DNA of 64,000 bases from Colocasia esculenta (taxonomy: Eukaryota; Streptophyta; Magnoliopsida; Alismatales; Araceae), in assembly GCA_014218235.1 (NCBI GenBank), contig CM024755.1, positions 77,980,631 through 78,044,630 on the forward strand. Reading direction: 5' to 3'. Every line of letters begins with the position of its first letter. Within the stretch, counting starts at the first letter, position 1. Both the position numbers and the translations under genes were made by a program. Below the pieces are notes generated by a model that was given only the letters and a program-made list of their open reading frames with translations, had not been told where the DNA came from and made no database searches. Positions 31,851 to 43,570 of this stretch are shown piece by piece.

Positions 31851-34622
31851 AACACCCCATGCTCTCTACTTTTTGCGAGACTTTTTTTTAAGTCCCTTCC
31901 ATATTAACTTCTATCATGTCCATTTTTTCAATGCCAATTCTACCCCCAACTTATGTAACTATGTAAGTATATAAGTACGTAACTACAAGTATGTATGTAA
32001 GAGTAGTAACTCCCTTCCATATTAACTCCCTGTCATAGTCTAATAATCAATTCAATTCTCCCTATTAGTTATTATCAAGATAAAGCTATTTTTGGGATTT
32101 GCATGAAGATGAGTTACACATGTTAGTGCATGGACGAAAAAGGAATTCCTATAAAATAGTGATCTTAAATTTGATTTTAAGAAACCAGAAAACCTCTTTT
32201 CTTGTTCACAAAACAGTGCGTCGGGCTAACTCATAAGGAAGCTCGGCCCACTGGCAATGTTGGGCCAACTTTCGCCTACCAGGAAATATGAGTCTTCCCC
32301 ACGAAGATTAGTTTGGCCTTCTAGGAGGAACATCGGCCCAGCCTAGCCTAGCCTAGCAGAGGCTGGGACTCACGGATTACGTTGGGGCACCGCACTTCTG
32401 TCCAATGCCAAGTCCCAGTTTTCTGAACTCCCTCTATGGTCGCCAGTCCCTGATCGACTCTACTCTGAGCTGAGCTTTTAGTTATAACTTTCACCTTCGA
32501 AATCGAAAAAATATATATTCATCTGATTAATAGTATCCGCCAAAAGAAAAGAAATATTATATTATCATGTAAAGATAACTGTTAAAGAAAGAATGAAGAT
32601 ATTAAAATATTCCGCTTCAAGAGGAAGGGGGGGGGTGGATTTTTTTGTGTGCGCGTGTGCTAAGGAGAGAGTTGTAGGAGTTAGTCTTTTTACTCTCTAA
32701 ATTAACTTAAGTCTGGTTGAGTTAAATGGATGAAATCAAACATTTCAAAGTATAAATGATAACTTATTTCTATTTTGGGGCATAGGATATAATGTCGATA
32801 TTTCAGGGGTATAGTTTCAAAAATGATAGATTTCAAGGTTCTTATAGTCAATCCCAACTTTATTCATGTTGTCTCAAATCAATTTTTTATATAAATAAAA
32901 GAGATGTATAATAGCTGAATAAACGAAGAGCTATGCTAAAACACATTACAAATAATCTGGAAAAATGTAGAATAGACGATTCCAATCCACCCAATCCAGG
33001 GACTTCACTAAGAACATGTCCCCCCCCCCCCTTATTTTTAATAATAAAAGCATTTTTGGTATATTTTTATTATCAAAGATTACACGGTGTAAGAGAATGG
33101 AAATCAGAAAACACCAAGTACAATCTACAAAGTAGAAACACATAAAAGTAACACATTAAAATGAAAACTCTATAGCGTGGAAGGGTACTGAACATAGTGT
33201 GAGAGACAAGTCCAACACAAAATCGAAGTCTGCTTAATTAAACAAAAGTTTGCTAATTGCTACTTCATATTTTTGCAATTGGCTTAAGCTTAGAAGACTC
33301 ACATGGATGGTGTACGAATTTACAATAGGACACAAACTATTCTACACCCAAACTAGGGTGATTTAGATATTTAACCGCCACGATTAGAGCCATGTGAGAG
33401 ATACCAACTCACAAAACATGTAGCAATCAATCGAACCTAAATAAAAAAAGGCAAGAAGAAACACAACACAATGGTTTGTGCGGATGAGGGAAGCAGGTTT
33501 CTATGAGATTTCTAAGTACATTCTAATAAGTTAGTTTTTTTTAAAAATAATAATAATAATCTTTTCCACTCGCCTGTCAAAGACCAAGCAATATATAGGT
33601 CGGCAGGGCAATACTGAGGCCTATGCCTAGAGGGGATATAGCTGTCCTCGGCTGTCGAACAGCTAAACTTGACTAATGCTGCATAAGAAGCTCCGAATTA
33701 TGCAAGACAGAAAAAGCAGTGTTCTCCATATATATATATATATATATATTATAGCATCTTACGAATTCTAATTACGTGAAGGCTTCTTAATTATTCATAG
33801 ATAGACCAAACGGGCCACGGTGACGGTGCGGCAGTTGTCGTCTCATGACGTGTGGGTTGTGGAGCTCACATGGCTCCAGTGCCGTGCGTGCAATGTCACA
33901 GACAGACGGAGTTGGTGCCATATCCAGCGACTATTGTGCCCAGGTAGATGCGCAGATGGAAAGCTACGCTCCAAGAAATGAGCTCCGGTCATCATGACAC
34001 GAATGGCGGCCAAATGTTGACAACTGCAACGCGCACGCTCGGGTTGTAGCGAGAAAAGAGAAACTCGGAAAGGGAGCGGGGAAGAGTTCGAAAGGTGGAC
34101 AGCTCAAAGTCGCACGGGCGCTGGGTCGGGGTTGGGGTGGGGTGGGATGTTAACCCGTTTAAGCGAACCTTGGGGACGTATGCAGTGGTCGGGCACCGAA
34201 AATACCAAACATATATAACGCTGTCCCGTTCCCGTTCTACAATGTCGGCTTCTCACGGCGTCTGATGGGGACGTCGTTGTTACCTCCATTTTGCAGCTGA
34301 CGCAAGGTTTGGTGGTTTGTTTTATATTTGTAGGTGAGATGAGATTGGATGGAAGCCGTGCGTCCGCACTGATGGAGTGTTTGAATGGCTTATCTTTTAT
34401 TATTGTAATGGAATCACATCATTTTTTATAGAGATCAATGTTTAAGATTGTTTTTCCAAGAACTTACTTAAGGATGGGTAACCGGAGTGTATAATATATG
34501 TTTAGGTGGTATTACTCAAGGAGCGATCTAGTGATTGTTCTTTTATATACAATTTTTTAAAAATAATATATAACAGGCTAGTTAGTTTCAAAACATTAAA
34601 AAAAGAAAAAGAAAAAGACTCA
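31851..34622. other. No gene seen; simple repeats
   Basis: AT-rich intergenic DNA. Minor features are a GTATGTAAG-type repeat near 31975-32000, a C run (33018-33031) and a (TA)n tract (33728-33749). Short reading frames lack any domain. A GC-richer patch at 33820-34300 has no recognisable content. Confidence 0.6.
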
Positions 34623-35464
34623 GGGTCTATTTGTTTAACAGTAAAATTAAAATCTCGGCTAAGAAAATATTTCTAAAAAAAATCTATATAATGACTTATT
34701 TGGTACCTCTGAAATTTTAAATCATGAAAACATTTTACTTAAAATTTATGAATTTTGACATTTTTTATGAGATCTCGTAAATCATTTTTCTCAATTTTTT
34801 TTTCATATAAAATTTTCACGAATGAGACTACAGTCTTTGCTTTTATTTCGGTTCCCGGTGCTCACCCCTCGTTGGTCAAAAATCGGCGGCTGGCGACCAC
34901 TGATAGTGGCCATCGATTGGTGTCCGACGATCGATACCCAATTGTCGATGTCGGATGACTAACGCCCGACGATCAACGGCTGACGACCTATAATCGACAA
35001 TTGACATCCAGCGCTTGGAACATGTTGTGGCAGGCGTCTGATACCCGGCAATGATAGACAACTGGTGACCTACAGTCCACGACTAACGCCTGGCGCTTGG
35101 AGTTTGACAGCTGACGCCTTGCAACAGGAGCCTGATGCCCTGCAGTGATCGACAGTCGACGACTGCTCGATGGCCAATGGTTGGTCGACGAGGAGCCTGA
35201 TGCCCTGCGGTGATCGACAGTCGGCGACTGCTCGATGGCCAATGGTTGGTCGACGACGGCTAGTGCAAGGCGATTGATGCTTGGAACATATTTTTATATT
35301 TTTTAAATTATTTATAAAAATTATTTTTTCAAAAGATAAATATAAAAAAATTAAAAAAAATCATTTACATGAGTACCAAACAAGTAATTATATTTTTATT
35401 TTTTAAAATTTTTTTACTTAATTTGTTTCTAATAAATATATTTTACAATCAATCAAACGGGATC
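34623..35464. mobile_element. Long-TIR DNA transposon derivative with CG-rich core
   Basis: The ends are divergent inverted repeats over about 100 bp: left GGGTCTATTTGTTTAACAG...ATAATGACTTATTTGGTACC, right (reverse complement) GATCCCGTTTGATTG...ATAATTACTTGTTTGGTAC. The core (34870-35270) is rich in CGAC words and holds a direct duplication of about 65 bp (about 35122-35190 and 35190-35255). No transposase; no clear target duplication found, so the superfamily is undecided (hAT or Mutator-like). Confidence 0.55.
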
Positions 35465-36407
35465 TCTCTAGATGAAATGCACAATTCATATAACTAATCT
35501 ACATGATAAGGATAAAAACTGAGGACAGAAAAGTCAGGGCCTATTTACTTTTGGTGGGGACCTTTTATGTACATATCAATTACGTGGAAAGTTAGAGAAA
35601 TGTTCATCGATAGAACTTCATTATTCATGATATTGATCATCTAATATTAGTGATGATGATGGAAAATTTGGAAGAGGAGTTAGTTGAATGACTTTAAAAG
35701 ACTTAAAACTCCTAAGGATTGACCTATATATGTAGTTGTCCCTTAATAGAAGACACGGAACACTAAGCACTATTTTTTGACTCCCCTCTGATCAATTCAA
35801 AGAAAAAAGGTTGAATTGAGATTTAGTGATTAATTAATTGATACTTGTTGAGACACGAACCCAAAATTAAGATGCCAAGTGATCACGCGGTTGGGTCCCC
35901 ACCTATTCTTCCATTTTCCTCTAGTGATTGCGTCCCAAGTCATACTCTGTGACTTTGGATGCTACAACTAAGAGAAGGGTGGAAGGTACTTGTCAGATCA
36001 TGTAGCCCCCCCTGTTTTCTCCGCCCGTGCTTGCATGCATGGAGTCCAGAACGCTAGCTTCTCAGCATGTATAGAAGAACACGTACGGTTGAATACAACA
36101 ATTAATACTGTGATTAGGCTTCTTTCAAGAGTCCAGCTCCAAAAAAAAAAAAAAAAAAAATTAATTTTTAAGAAGACTTGCGCTATCTATACGATAATAC
36201 GAAGCATATATGGTATGTGATACCAAATCCGGTGTCCCATTGTGATTCCACATGTTATGGATAGGGATATATAGGATATTTATTGATTGGTTATAGTTAT
36301 CTTTAAGAAAGTCTTCAATTGATAGGTAATGCTGGAAATGCAGTCAAAAGGAGATGGAGAAAGGCAGTGTCATGGTGTGCCATCTAAGGAGGACAATTAT
36401 AAATTAA
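35465..36407. other. No gene seen
   Basis: AT-rich DNA with a 20-base A run near 36140. No domain on either strand. Confidence 0.6.
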
Positions 36408-36514
36408 AGATGATGTGAGTTAACTTTCAAATAATTTTATTGGTTGAAAGGTAATAAATGTTTCACTCTTTTTTTTCAACTAATAGAATTATTTGAAGAA
36501 TAATTTACATCATC
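36408..36514. mobile_element. Foldback mini-element of 107 bp
   Basis: GATGATGTGAGTTAAC...TTATTGGTTGAAA on the left pairs with TTCAACTAATAGAATT...TTACATCATC on the right, leaving a loop of about 20 bases. ATTAA flanks both ends (36403-36407 and 36515-36519). Either a tiny MITE or a fossil of one; the hairpin could yield small RNAs. Confidence 0.6.
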
Positions 36515-36557
36515 ATTAATTATTACTCTCTTTGGAGAGCACTAAATATTTTTCATA

Positions 36558-36630
36558 TAGATAGATAGATAGATAGATAGATATATATATATATATATAG
36601 ATATGTGTATGTATATGTATATATTATAAA
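36558..36630. repeat. Microsatellite (ATAG)n-(AT)n
   Basis: Six to seven ATAG units followed by about nine AT units and TATGTGTATG-type decay. Confidence 0.95.
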
Positions 36631-38699
36631 TGTTATTGGAGGGTGGCTTGTAGGATTTCAGTTGTAAAGGTTTTTTTTTAAATCTAACCAGAGGAAGGTC
36701 TCAATTTTATACAGATATTACCAAGATTATTACATTGGGTAGCCCCGCACAAATCCTCGAGACAAAATGAGAAATTTTAACCATCAATTTATGTGAGATT
36801 TTTTTTTTTTTTTACATGCTCCCACTTGCGTGTAGATCGTCTTAAGTTTTCTCACGTTGTCAAAGACAATATGTAGTTCACGGCCTCGCTCATAACCATT
36901 AATCTTTGACAACATTATTAGGTCAAATCGTCTAATTAAATATTACTACGGATGAAGAGAGTTATATTTTGTTGGTTTATTCCCATTCTGAGACACTAGC
37001 TAGTACTGTAATATTACACATCTTTGGTCTCCTCTACTATATACACATCTTTGTCTAATTCAACGATATCTGATCATAAGAGTTGAGAGTATCAGTGTAT
37101 TATATTCTCCCGTCATTAGAAAAATATCCGATAGGATATTGGCCGTCAAATTAGCTATGACTTCAAATATGGATTCGTTCTATATCAAAAATCAGATAAT
37201 TATGTGACTACTCCGCCTGATCTGTATATATAATTAAATATCAGTACCCAAAGTTAAGATGAGTATCGGTCCTGTCTTCTGCAGACTAACTTAAACAGCA
37301 GGACGCTTAGCTTCTCAAATTTTAATCCAGGGCGTTTAGCTAGTTAACATCTTCTTTCCATGCATGCATGTTTAGAAATTAATCCGGCCGGGACCGATTG
37401 AGTAAAGGATCATAATTATAAAGACAACTCGTCTCCACCTGCAATATTCCTAAATCAGCCCGACGCTCTAAACATGTACTCCTGTCGGATTCCCGGCAGC
37501 TGCCCAGACCATGGTTTTTAGATACATATCAAATCTGGGCCGTCCAAAGTCACAATCATGCATGATGGGATCGTTTGCATCTCTAAAACACATACGTCAT
37601 CAACATTATCATCATTCTTTACCCAATCTAACTTGATTGGATTATGATTCGAGTCCCACTTATTAAAAGACAAGGTACTGCGCTCAGACTGCAGTACGTA
37701 CTGTTGAACCCCCTCCCCGTCCCCGGAAATTTCTATGCTGGTCGGCAAATAGCTCGTAGTAACACTTGTGCCCACGTTTGCCTATTTGCCGCCCACCTCG
37801 CCGCCTAAACAAAAGCGGAAGAGGGAAGAAGATGTTAGGTGTTGGATCCCTTTTGTCAAAGAAAACGAACGCGACGTATGACGACGATGGCCGCCCCTCC
37901 TTGTTTGAACGCATGCTATGTTTGTGCTTTTTGGAGTCCTTTTTAATTAGTTTAACACACCTTTGGCGACGCTCTATTGGTGGGGCAAGACGGTGACATC
38001 AGAGGACCCAATATACAATGTGCGTTGGCTCTCGACGTCCCACTTTTCCTTGTCAACATGAGCATGGGGAGAGAGAGAGGAGTGCGCTTCACAAATACGA
38101 AAGTTGAAATGACGTACAAGCTAATAATTACTAGTGATTTTACATGTATCCAAAGTCTCAGTTTCCCTGCCATTGGTGGTTGGGTTTTGGGGGGTCACGA
38201 AGGCGGCAGGGTTTCTCCTCTCCTACAATATTAGTGTTTTTTAATGTACGTATATATTTTACGTTAAACTCACATAATGTCATCTAATTAACAAAGCCAT
38301 CCATCATCTTTCGGAGGAGGAAGATCTGCGATATATGTGTGATGCACGTTGACAGCGGAAGTTAATTTGTGTCAAATGATGATTTCAATGTGGCATTGCA
38401 TCCATATTCACCACTTCTAATTGTGTTCCATTTATTTGGTCGATCGTTTGGGAGTATCATTGTTAATTGTTGTCCGATTTCACCCATGCATGTTTGTCAT
38501 AAGGTGAGTAAACGTAATTGTCAGAAGCGGCCGGTTTGTCTCTCATCGGCTATTGTCATCAAATTTGAGTCTCTACACTTAACTACTTGAAATTTTTGGG
38601 TTGGCAAATGATCAATTCTCTTACGTAATATTGTAGCAATGGCGGAGCCAAGAAATTTTGGAAGGGTGGACAAGTTATAAACAATTCTATTACGGTAAG
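36631..38699. other. No gene seen
   Basis: Mixed intergenic DNA. A stretch at 37680-38230 is GC-richer and has short frames on both strands, but none shows a domain, good start context or splice structure. CAATGGCGGAGCCAAG near 38637 is a word commonly found in plant repeats. Confidence 0.5.
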
Positions 38700-39375
38700 T
38701 GTAACATAGGTCGGCTCAGATCGAGACAATTGTTGAGGTGCTCTTCGTCCAAGAGTGAGCCGAGACGACCAAGTCGATAAATTCCGTCTAAGACGCGTTT
38801 GGTCGACGTGTGACGTTGGTTCCGAACTCTCGAATTGACCTGCAGAATCCGCCTAGAGTCCTCAACGGGGAGGCACTCTGACGCTCTTGTCAGACGCTAG
38901 CCGAGCAGAATGGCCTAGCCAGGAGTAGAACAGCATACCTGTGCATGTGGAGTGTCTGCCTCTTATATACTGCTAGGATACTTGTGTAACAGCTGGACGA
39001 CCCCGCCAATCTCGCTGGGGGTTTCCGTGATTAACGCCGGATTGGAAGTTGACACCGCCCTCTCAGGTCATCATGACCGTGGTCTTAATAGCCGCAGTTA
39101 ATGGTTCCGTGATCATCGAATCTTACCTTATTTGCCTCGTCAATCACATGAGGATCGCGCAAGCACGTCAGACACCTGGTCGGCTCCGTCCGAGCAGAGA
39201 GATCGTCCTTTGCCGAGTTTCGAAGACGGACCGAGGTGCAAAGATGATTCATTGTTCTGACCTTACACGTCGGTTAGCTAATGTTCTGTCTGTGATAAAG
39301 GTCGTTGACCTTTGCCTTCAATGAAGTCCGCTGATGACAGGAACACAGCCGACCGACTTGGATATCCCCGTATCA
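38700..39375. mobile_element. LTR-like block, possible solo LTR remnant
   Basis: TGTAACATAGGTCGGC at the start and CCCCGTATCA at the end would give TG...CA limits for a 676-bp LTR. The interior is GC-rich with repeated GACCGA, CGGCT and GTCGG words, unlike its AT-rich flanks. No matching 5-bp duplication was found; a shared TTCTATT lies just outside both ends. Family unknown. Confidence 0.4.
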
Positions 39376-40020
39376 AGTTCTATTTTATAAGATTTTTGTT
39401 TTTGAACAGATCGAGCTCTCTTAATTATACGTATAACATTGTTAGCATTGTCTTCTAATATATATGTATTTAATCAACATAACTATGCTAGATGAAAACA
39501 TCTAGAGTGTTAACTGCGATCAAGAAATACGTGATATATGGATTAACAGAGGGACATTTCATGTAGCGGGCTATTGTTATAATTCTCTTATTACTTCTAT
39601 AATAGAAATTAAGAAATAAAGAATATTTAAACCACAGTTAGATATTTATTTAAGTTAATTTCATTTATAGTAATGGCATAGTAAGGGTCATTTTACAAAT
39701 TTCTGTATCTTAAGGAATTATATATTATATAATATATATCAATATATATTTAAGGATGATATCTTTTACAATTATGCATGAAAATTTTTTTTTCCCAAAT
39801 ATCCATAATATTTACTCCATATTTTTCGTATAGAACGATTTATAGACAAAGTATACATGAAATTACATGGAGGAGATTTGATGAGCAAAATAGACCAAAA
39901 AGGTTGGAGGCCATTCCATTTCAATTGTTTTTTTTTTTTAAAATCATCCCCAAGTTCCATATACCCTAGATAGGCCAATGAAAATTTGGTTTATCCGTTT
40001 GGTATGCAAAAGTACTACTC
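39376..40020. other. No gene seen
   Basis: AT-rich DNA between the LTR-like block and the nested retroposon. No gene or repeat recognised. Confidence 0.6.
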
Positions 40021-41344
40021 ATATAGAATTTTCCCATGGTGTATTCTGTAGCACCCTTGATTTTTAAAATCAAGAAAAATAAAAATTTATTATTTAATAA
40101 ATGAGATAAATCAATTTAATTATAATAAAGGGATAATACATGGAATAAAAGGGAATTAATGCAATACCCATTAAGCTAAATTATTAATGGGTTACTCTAA
40201 TAACTCAAACTAAATGAAATGGGCCCAAATAGGGATAGCCCATCATAGGATGAGAGTTAAATTAATGAAATTCGTATCTAATTAATTAAATAAATAGTAA
40301 GGGTTAAGATAAATGTTAAATAACTCTTATATATCCAAAAGAAGAGTCATTAACTCATCCTAACTCTTTAACCCCGAAATTAAGCTCTCTCCCCTCCCCA
40401 TTAGATGGATAAATGAGAGAAAAGGGGAAGATAAATATGTAAATTCGGAATTAATAAAAAATGGGAGTTTTAGAAGGAGTAAAACTCTAATAGCAACACA
40501 ATACACCCCCCAAACGCGTCCCTACCACCCATAGTTCGTGGCTGGAGACCTAGGAGACGAAGGGAAGGCTGGAGAACCAAGGAGCAAGGAAGGAGAAGGC
40601 TTGGAGCAAGAAGCATTCTCTTATTTTCGTCATTCAAACTAGGGATTTCTTAGTTCACGAAAAAGGTAGGCAATCTCTCAAGCTAAAATCGTGAAACAAT
40701 TACCCTAGGTAGCCTTCGTGTACCTCTTCAAAAGTCCTATAATTTCGTTGTATTCCGTTCATCCATTTGGGCGAATTTAATTCGTGAAATCCTACTGTCA
40801 CCATGAACCCGAATCTCTTGTTTTCTCTAATACCTTGCACGTACTTGTTCCCATGCTATGAAACAATTATCATTGATACTACCATGTAATAGCTTTCAAA
40901 CGCCTCTAGTTTCGTGCTATTTCGATCTCCCATGAGGGAGAATTAATTCATTGAATCCCTCTCAGATACATGCACCCTACCCTTCATGATTGCTTGTGAA
41001 CCCCGTTCATGCTTGACTTCAGATCATGATAAAATTACCATAAATACTACTCCTTGATATCTTTGAACGCCCCTATTTCATAATTTTCGTCATATATACC
41101 TCTCTAATTAATTCATTGAACCCTGACTGCGTCGGTTTAGGTCCCGAAAAGTAACCTGATCAATGCATGTCTAAACCTTGTCTATTTTCAAATTAATCGT
41201 GCATGTTGATAGATATACATGTCTACTTTCGTTTAGAACTGATTTCATGCTTTTGGATCACCGTGCGATTTTATACTGAATTTATAATGACCCTGTGTCA
41301 AGAAGGGTCTACCCAGAGAAAAGGGGAAAAACTGGACCGCCCCT

Positions 41345-41591
41345 GTTATCGCGACGGCGCGATGCGCCGCGATAACGGAGTTTCGCGGTCGGCTTTGAGG
41401 CCGCGTCGTGAACGCGACGGCCCTAGCCGCCGCGTTTCCAATCCCGAACCGAGCCAGGCCGGCCGGTTCGCCTGTCGCGCCAGGCTGCACCACCGCGACC
41501 TGAACCGCGACAGGATAGCCCATCGTGATATGTTTCTTAACGCGACCTAGCGCCCCGTCGCGACTTGATCGCGACAGGTCACCTCGTCGCC
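41345..41591. repeat. TCGCGA palindrome cluster, family B 5' LTR
   Basis: ATCGCGAC, GCCGCGATAAC, GAACGCGACGG, ACCGCGAC and GTCGCGACTTGATCGCGAC motifs in 247 bp. The first 32 bases (41345-41376) form a strong hairpin: GTTATCGCG at one end pairs with CGCGATAAC at the other. Confidence 0.92.
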
Positions 41592-42061
41592 TTCATTAAA
41601 TTTCGGCCAGAACATATAATTGTGTTTATATCCCTGCTGATTAGTCTATATGCTTCTTAATTAGCCATGATTAACCCATGTTATAATTGATTCGACTTGG
41701 TAAATTAATAATTGGCATTAATGATATACATTTAATTATTTAAAATGACATTTGCACGACTTGTCATATCCTCAAGATTTCTTTACACTTGTACACATAT
41801 AACATTATAAATTGCCATTTGACCTTGATAAATTATGCAATAATGTATTCGGTAAATTATCGAAATAAATGACTAAATTACCCTATTTTGTTAAATACAA
41901 TTGTTTCCGTTTTTACTCGTGCATTTTATTTACCGATACCGTTTTCCCTCGGCCTTCGAGCACTCGAGGCACGACGGACCCGTTTTCTACACACTTTTCT
42001 CTTGACTTGGACCACCTCTCCACCGAGAATACTCTCGACTGGACCAGGGACTTCTTGTCAA

Positions 42062-42120
42062 GACCTCCGTAAGTCTTCTTGGCTTTGGCGCACGTCCTTA
42101 GTCAAAGAGCTGGTTGTACC
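42062..42120 (+). promoter_or_regulatory. 59-nt conserved LTR block, family B 5' LTR
   Basis: GACCTCCGTAAGTC at the start and GAGCTGGTTGTACC at the end, the same length as in family A. Only a weaker CTTTG/CAAAG pairing is seen in the middle. The right LTR copy is at 45279-45337. Confidence 0.65.
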
Positions 42121-42883
42121 TCAAAACCCGTTACACCTTAGGGATCAGTACAATCCATACCTTAGTATATTCCTTCTCGTCTTGAGTTCACACCGGACCA
42201 CCTGACCCGTCTACACAGTACGGCTAAGGGGCGGTTGTAACTTCTACCAGACTGCCGGCACCCGACTTGGTGCTGTGCAACCGTTACTATCGTGTTTATC
42301 GTCGTTTTACGATTGTACCCCTCTCATCTACAGTCTCTTTACTCTCATCTGTTCACGTTCTCTCTACACTCTCATCTATCTCGTCTAGTACTCTCTTATC
42401 TCTTCTTGGTACTCTATTGGCTATTCGTGTGATTGTCTAACATAAAAGAAATGACTAATGCCAGCGCAATAGGGCCCGATCAGGTCCTGGGAGGAGCGCC
42501 CGAAAAGTGCCAGTACCCATGGGAGTTAAAATGATCATAGGATGTGTTACGGCATGCATCCAGCGCCAGTTTACTATCTAGATTAATCTATGACAATCAA
42601 AGTGCTATCTCTACAAGTGCAAGCGTGATCGTTACTAGTGCACCGTTGTGCAATTTACATGTTATATCCTTACATGGCCATTCTATTATCGTTCTCGTTG
42701 TACTATTTTCCTTGTGCCAGTTGCAATTGTTCTCTCGTTATTCTGACATGCTCTACATGACTCTACTCTCTAGTTATCCTGCCATTAAGACATTAACTAT
42801 TTAAAGCATACTTATGTTCATGAGATATTAAGTCCTACTGGGTGTTATTCGCTCATCCTGCGTATTTATTTAATGTGTTTCAG

Positions 42884-42942
42884 GTGAGTCGGATCATGAC
42901 CACACTCACAAGGATGGGACCGATGAGGAGACTCAGGAGTGA
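42884..42942 (+). other. Short acidic terminal-exon candidate, family B
   Basis: After GTGTTTCAG the phase GT|GAG... reads ESDHDHTHKDGTDEETQE then TGA. An in-frame TAA lies just before the acceptor-like site, so the frame would need splicing to be translated as part of a longer protein. The right LTR copy (46101-46159) reads DSDHDHTHEDGTDEETQG. Confidence 0.45.
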
Positions 42943-43221
42943 CCATTCAGCAAACTGTGCTGTCTAGTAGTAGTCAGTTAGTATAGTTATGAGTTAGTGA
43001 GTTAGTTAGTCATAATGTAATAATTTGATTTTGAATAAAGTACTCTGGGCCCTAGTTTTGGCTCTGATACGTTGATGTAATGATGACTGGTGGATTATTA
43101 ATGAAATTGGAGTTTATTTGGTATTATTCCATTGTGCAATGGTTTGCATTTATTTCTCGCTCTATACTATTTAATAATTGTAATCCCGCTCCGATATTCC
43201 GCGTCGGGGCGTTACATTTTG

Positions 43222-43234
43222 TGGTATCAAAGTC
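43222..43234 (+). promoter_or_regulatory. Primer-binding site, family B
   Basis: TGGTATCAAAGTC, five bases after the LTR; it matches the initiator Met-tRNA complement with two differences from the family A site. Confidence 0.8.
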
Positions 43235-43417
43235 TAGGTTATTCTTAAGTATAGGATGATCTAGGTTTGACTTGACTTGACTTAGAGTCTAAATTCCACA
43301 CCTATGTAAGATGGGTAGAACCGTGGGTAATGAGATAAAATGGATACACACACGCACAAACCTAGTGTAAACTCAACGACTTACATTTTTAATTCTCTTT
43401 TTGAAGGAACTTAAACA

Positions 43418-43569
43418 ATGGCAGCGGAGCGTGCTCAACTCCATGACATGCAGCAGACTATCCAACAGCTGACCCAAGCTTTACTTCAGGCTGCTGAAGC
43501 CAACAACAACAATAACAACAACCGAGCAGCTGGTGATCTACATAGAAATTTCTGCAACCTGAACCCGCC
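43418..43569 (+). pseudogene. Gag N-terminal fragment, family B
   Basis: ATG at 43418 opens MAAERAQLHDMQQTIQQL, an Asn-rich linker and GDLHRNFCNLNPP, then the frame runs into LTR sequence at the deletion junction. Homologous to family A gag, whose sequence continues PPRFEGS. Confidence 0.88.
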
Positions 43570-43570
43570 C

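Larger units (their letters stand above)
40047..43216 (+). repeat. Complete 5' LTR, family B
   Basis: Landmarks: TTATATAT near 40328, donor-like AAAAG|GTAGGC at 40675/40676, a triplicated segment of the GAGGGAGAATTAATTCATTGAA type (40780-41130), TCGCGA cluster (41345-41591), conserved block (42062-42120), GGTCCTGGGAGGAGCGCCC near 42482, acceptor-like TTTCAG|GT (42883/42884) and AATAAA (43034-43039). Confidence 0.92.

Noticed and set aside
37518..38234. Overlapping short frames on both strands as a small gene
   Set aside because: No domain, no splice structure, and mutually overlapping frames; treated as intergenic.
41203..41550. Arg-rich frames over the TCGCGA clusters (also 44510-44767)
   Set aside because: Composition-driven frames within LTR; not conserved in phase with family B-prime.
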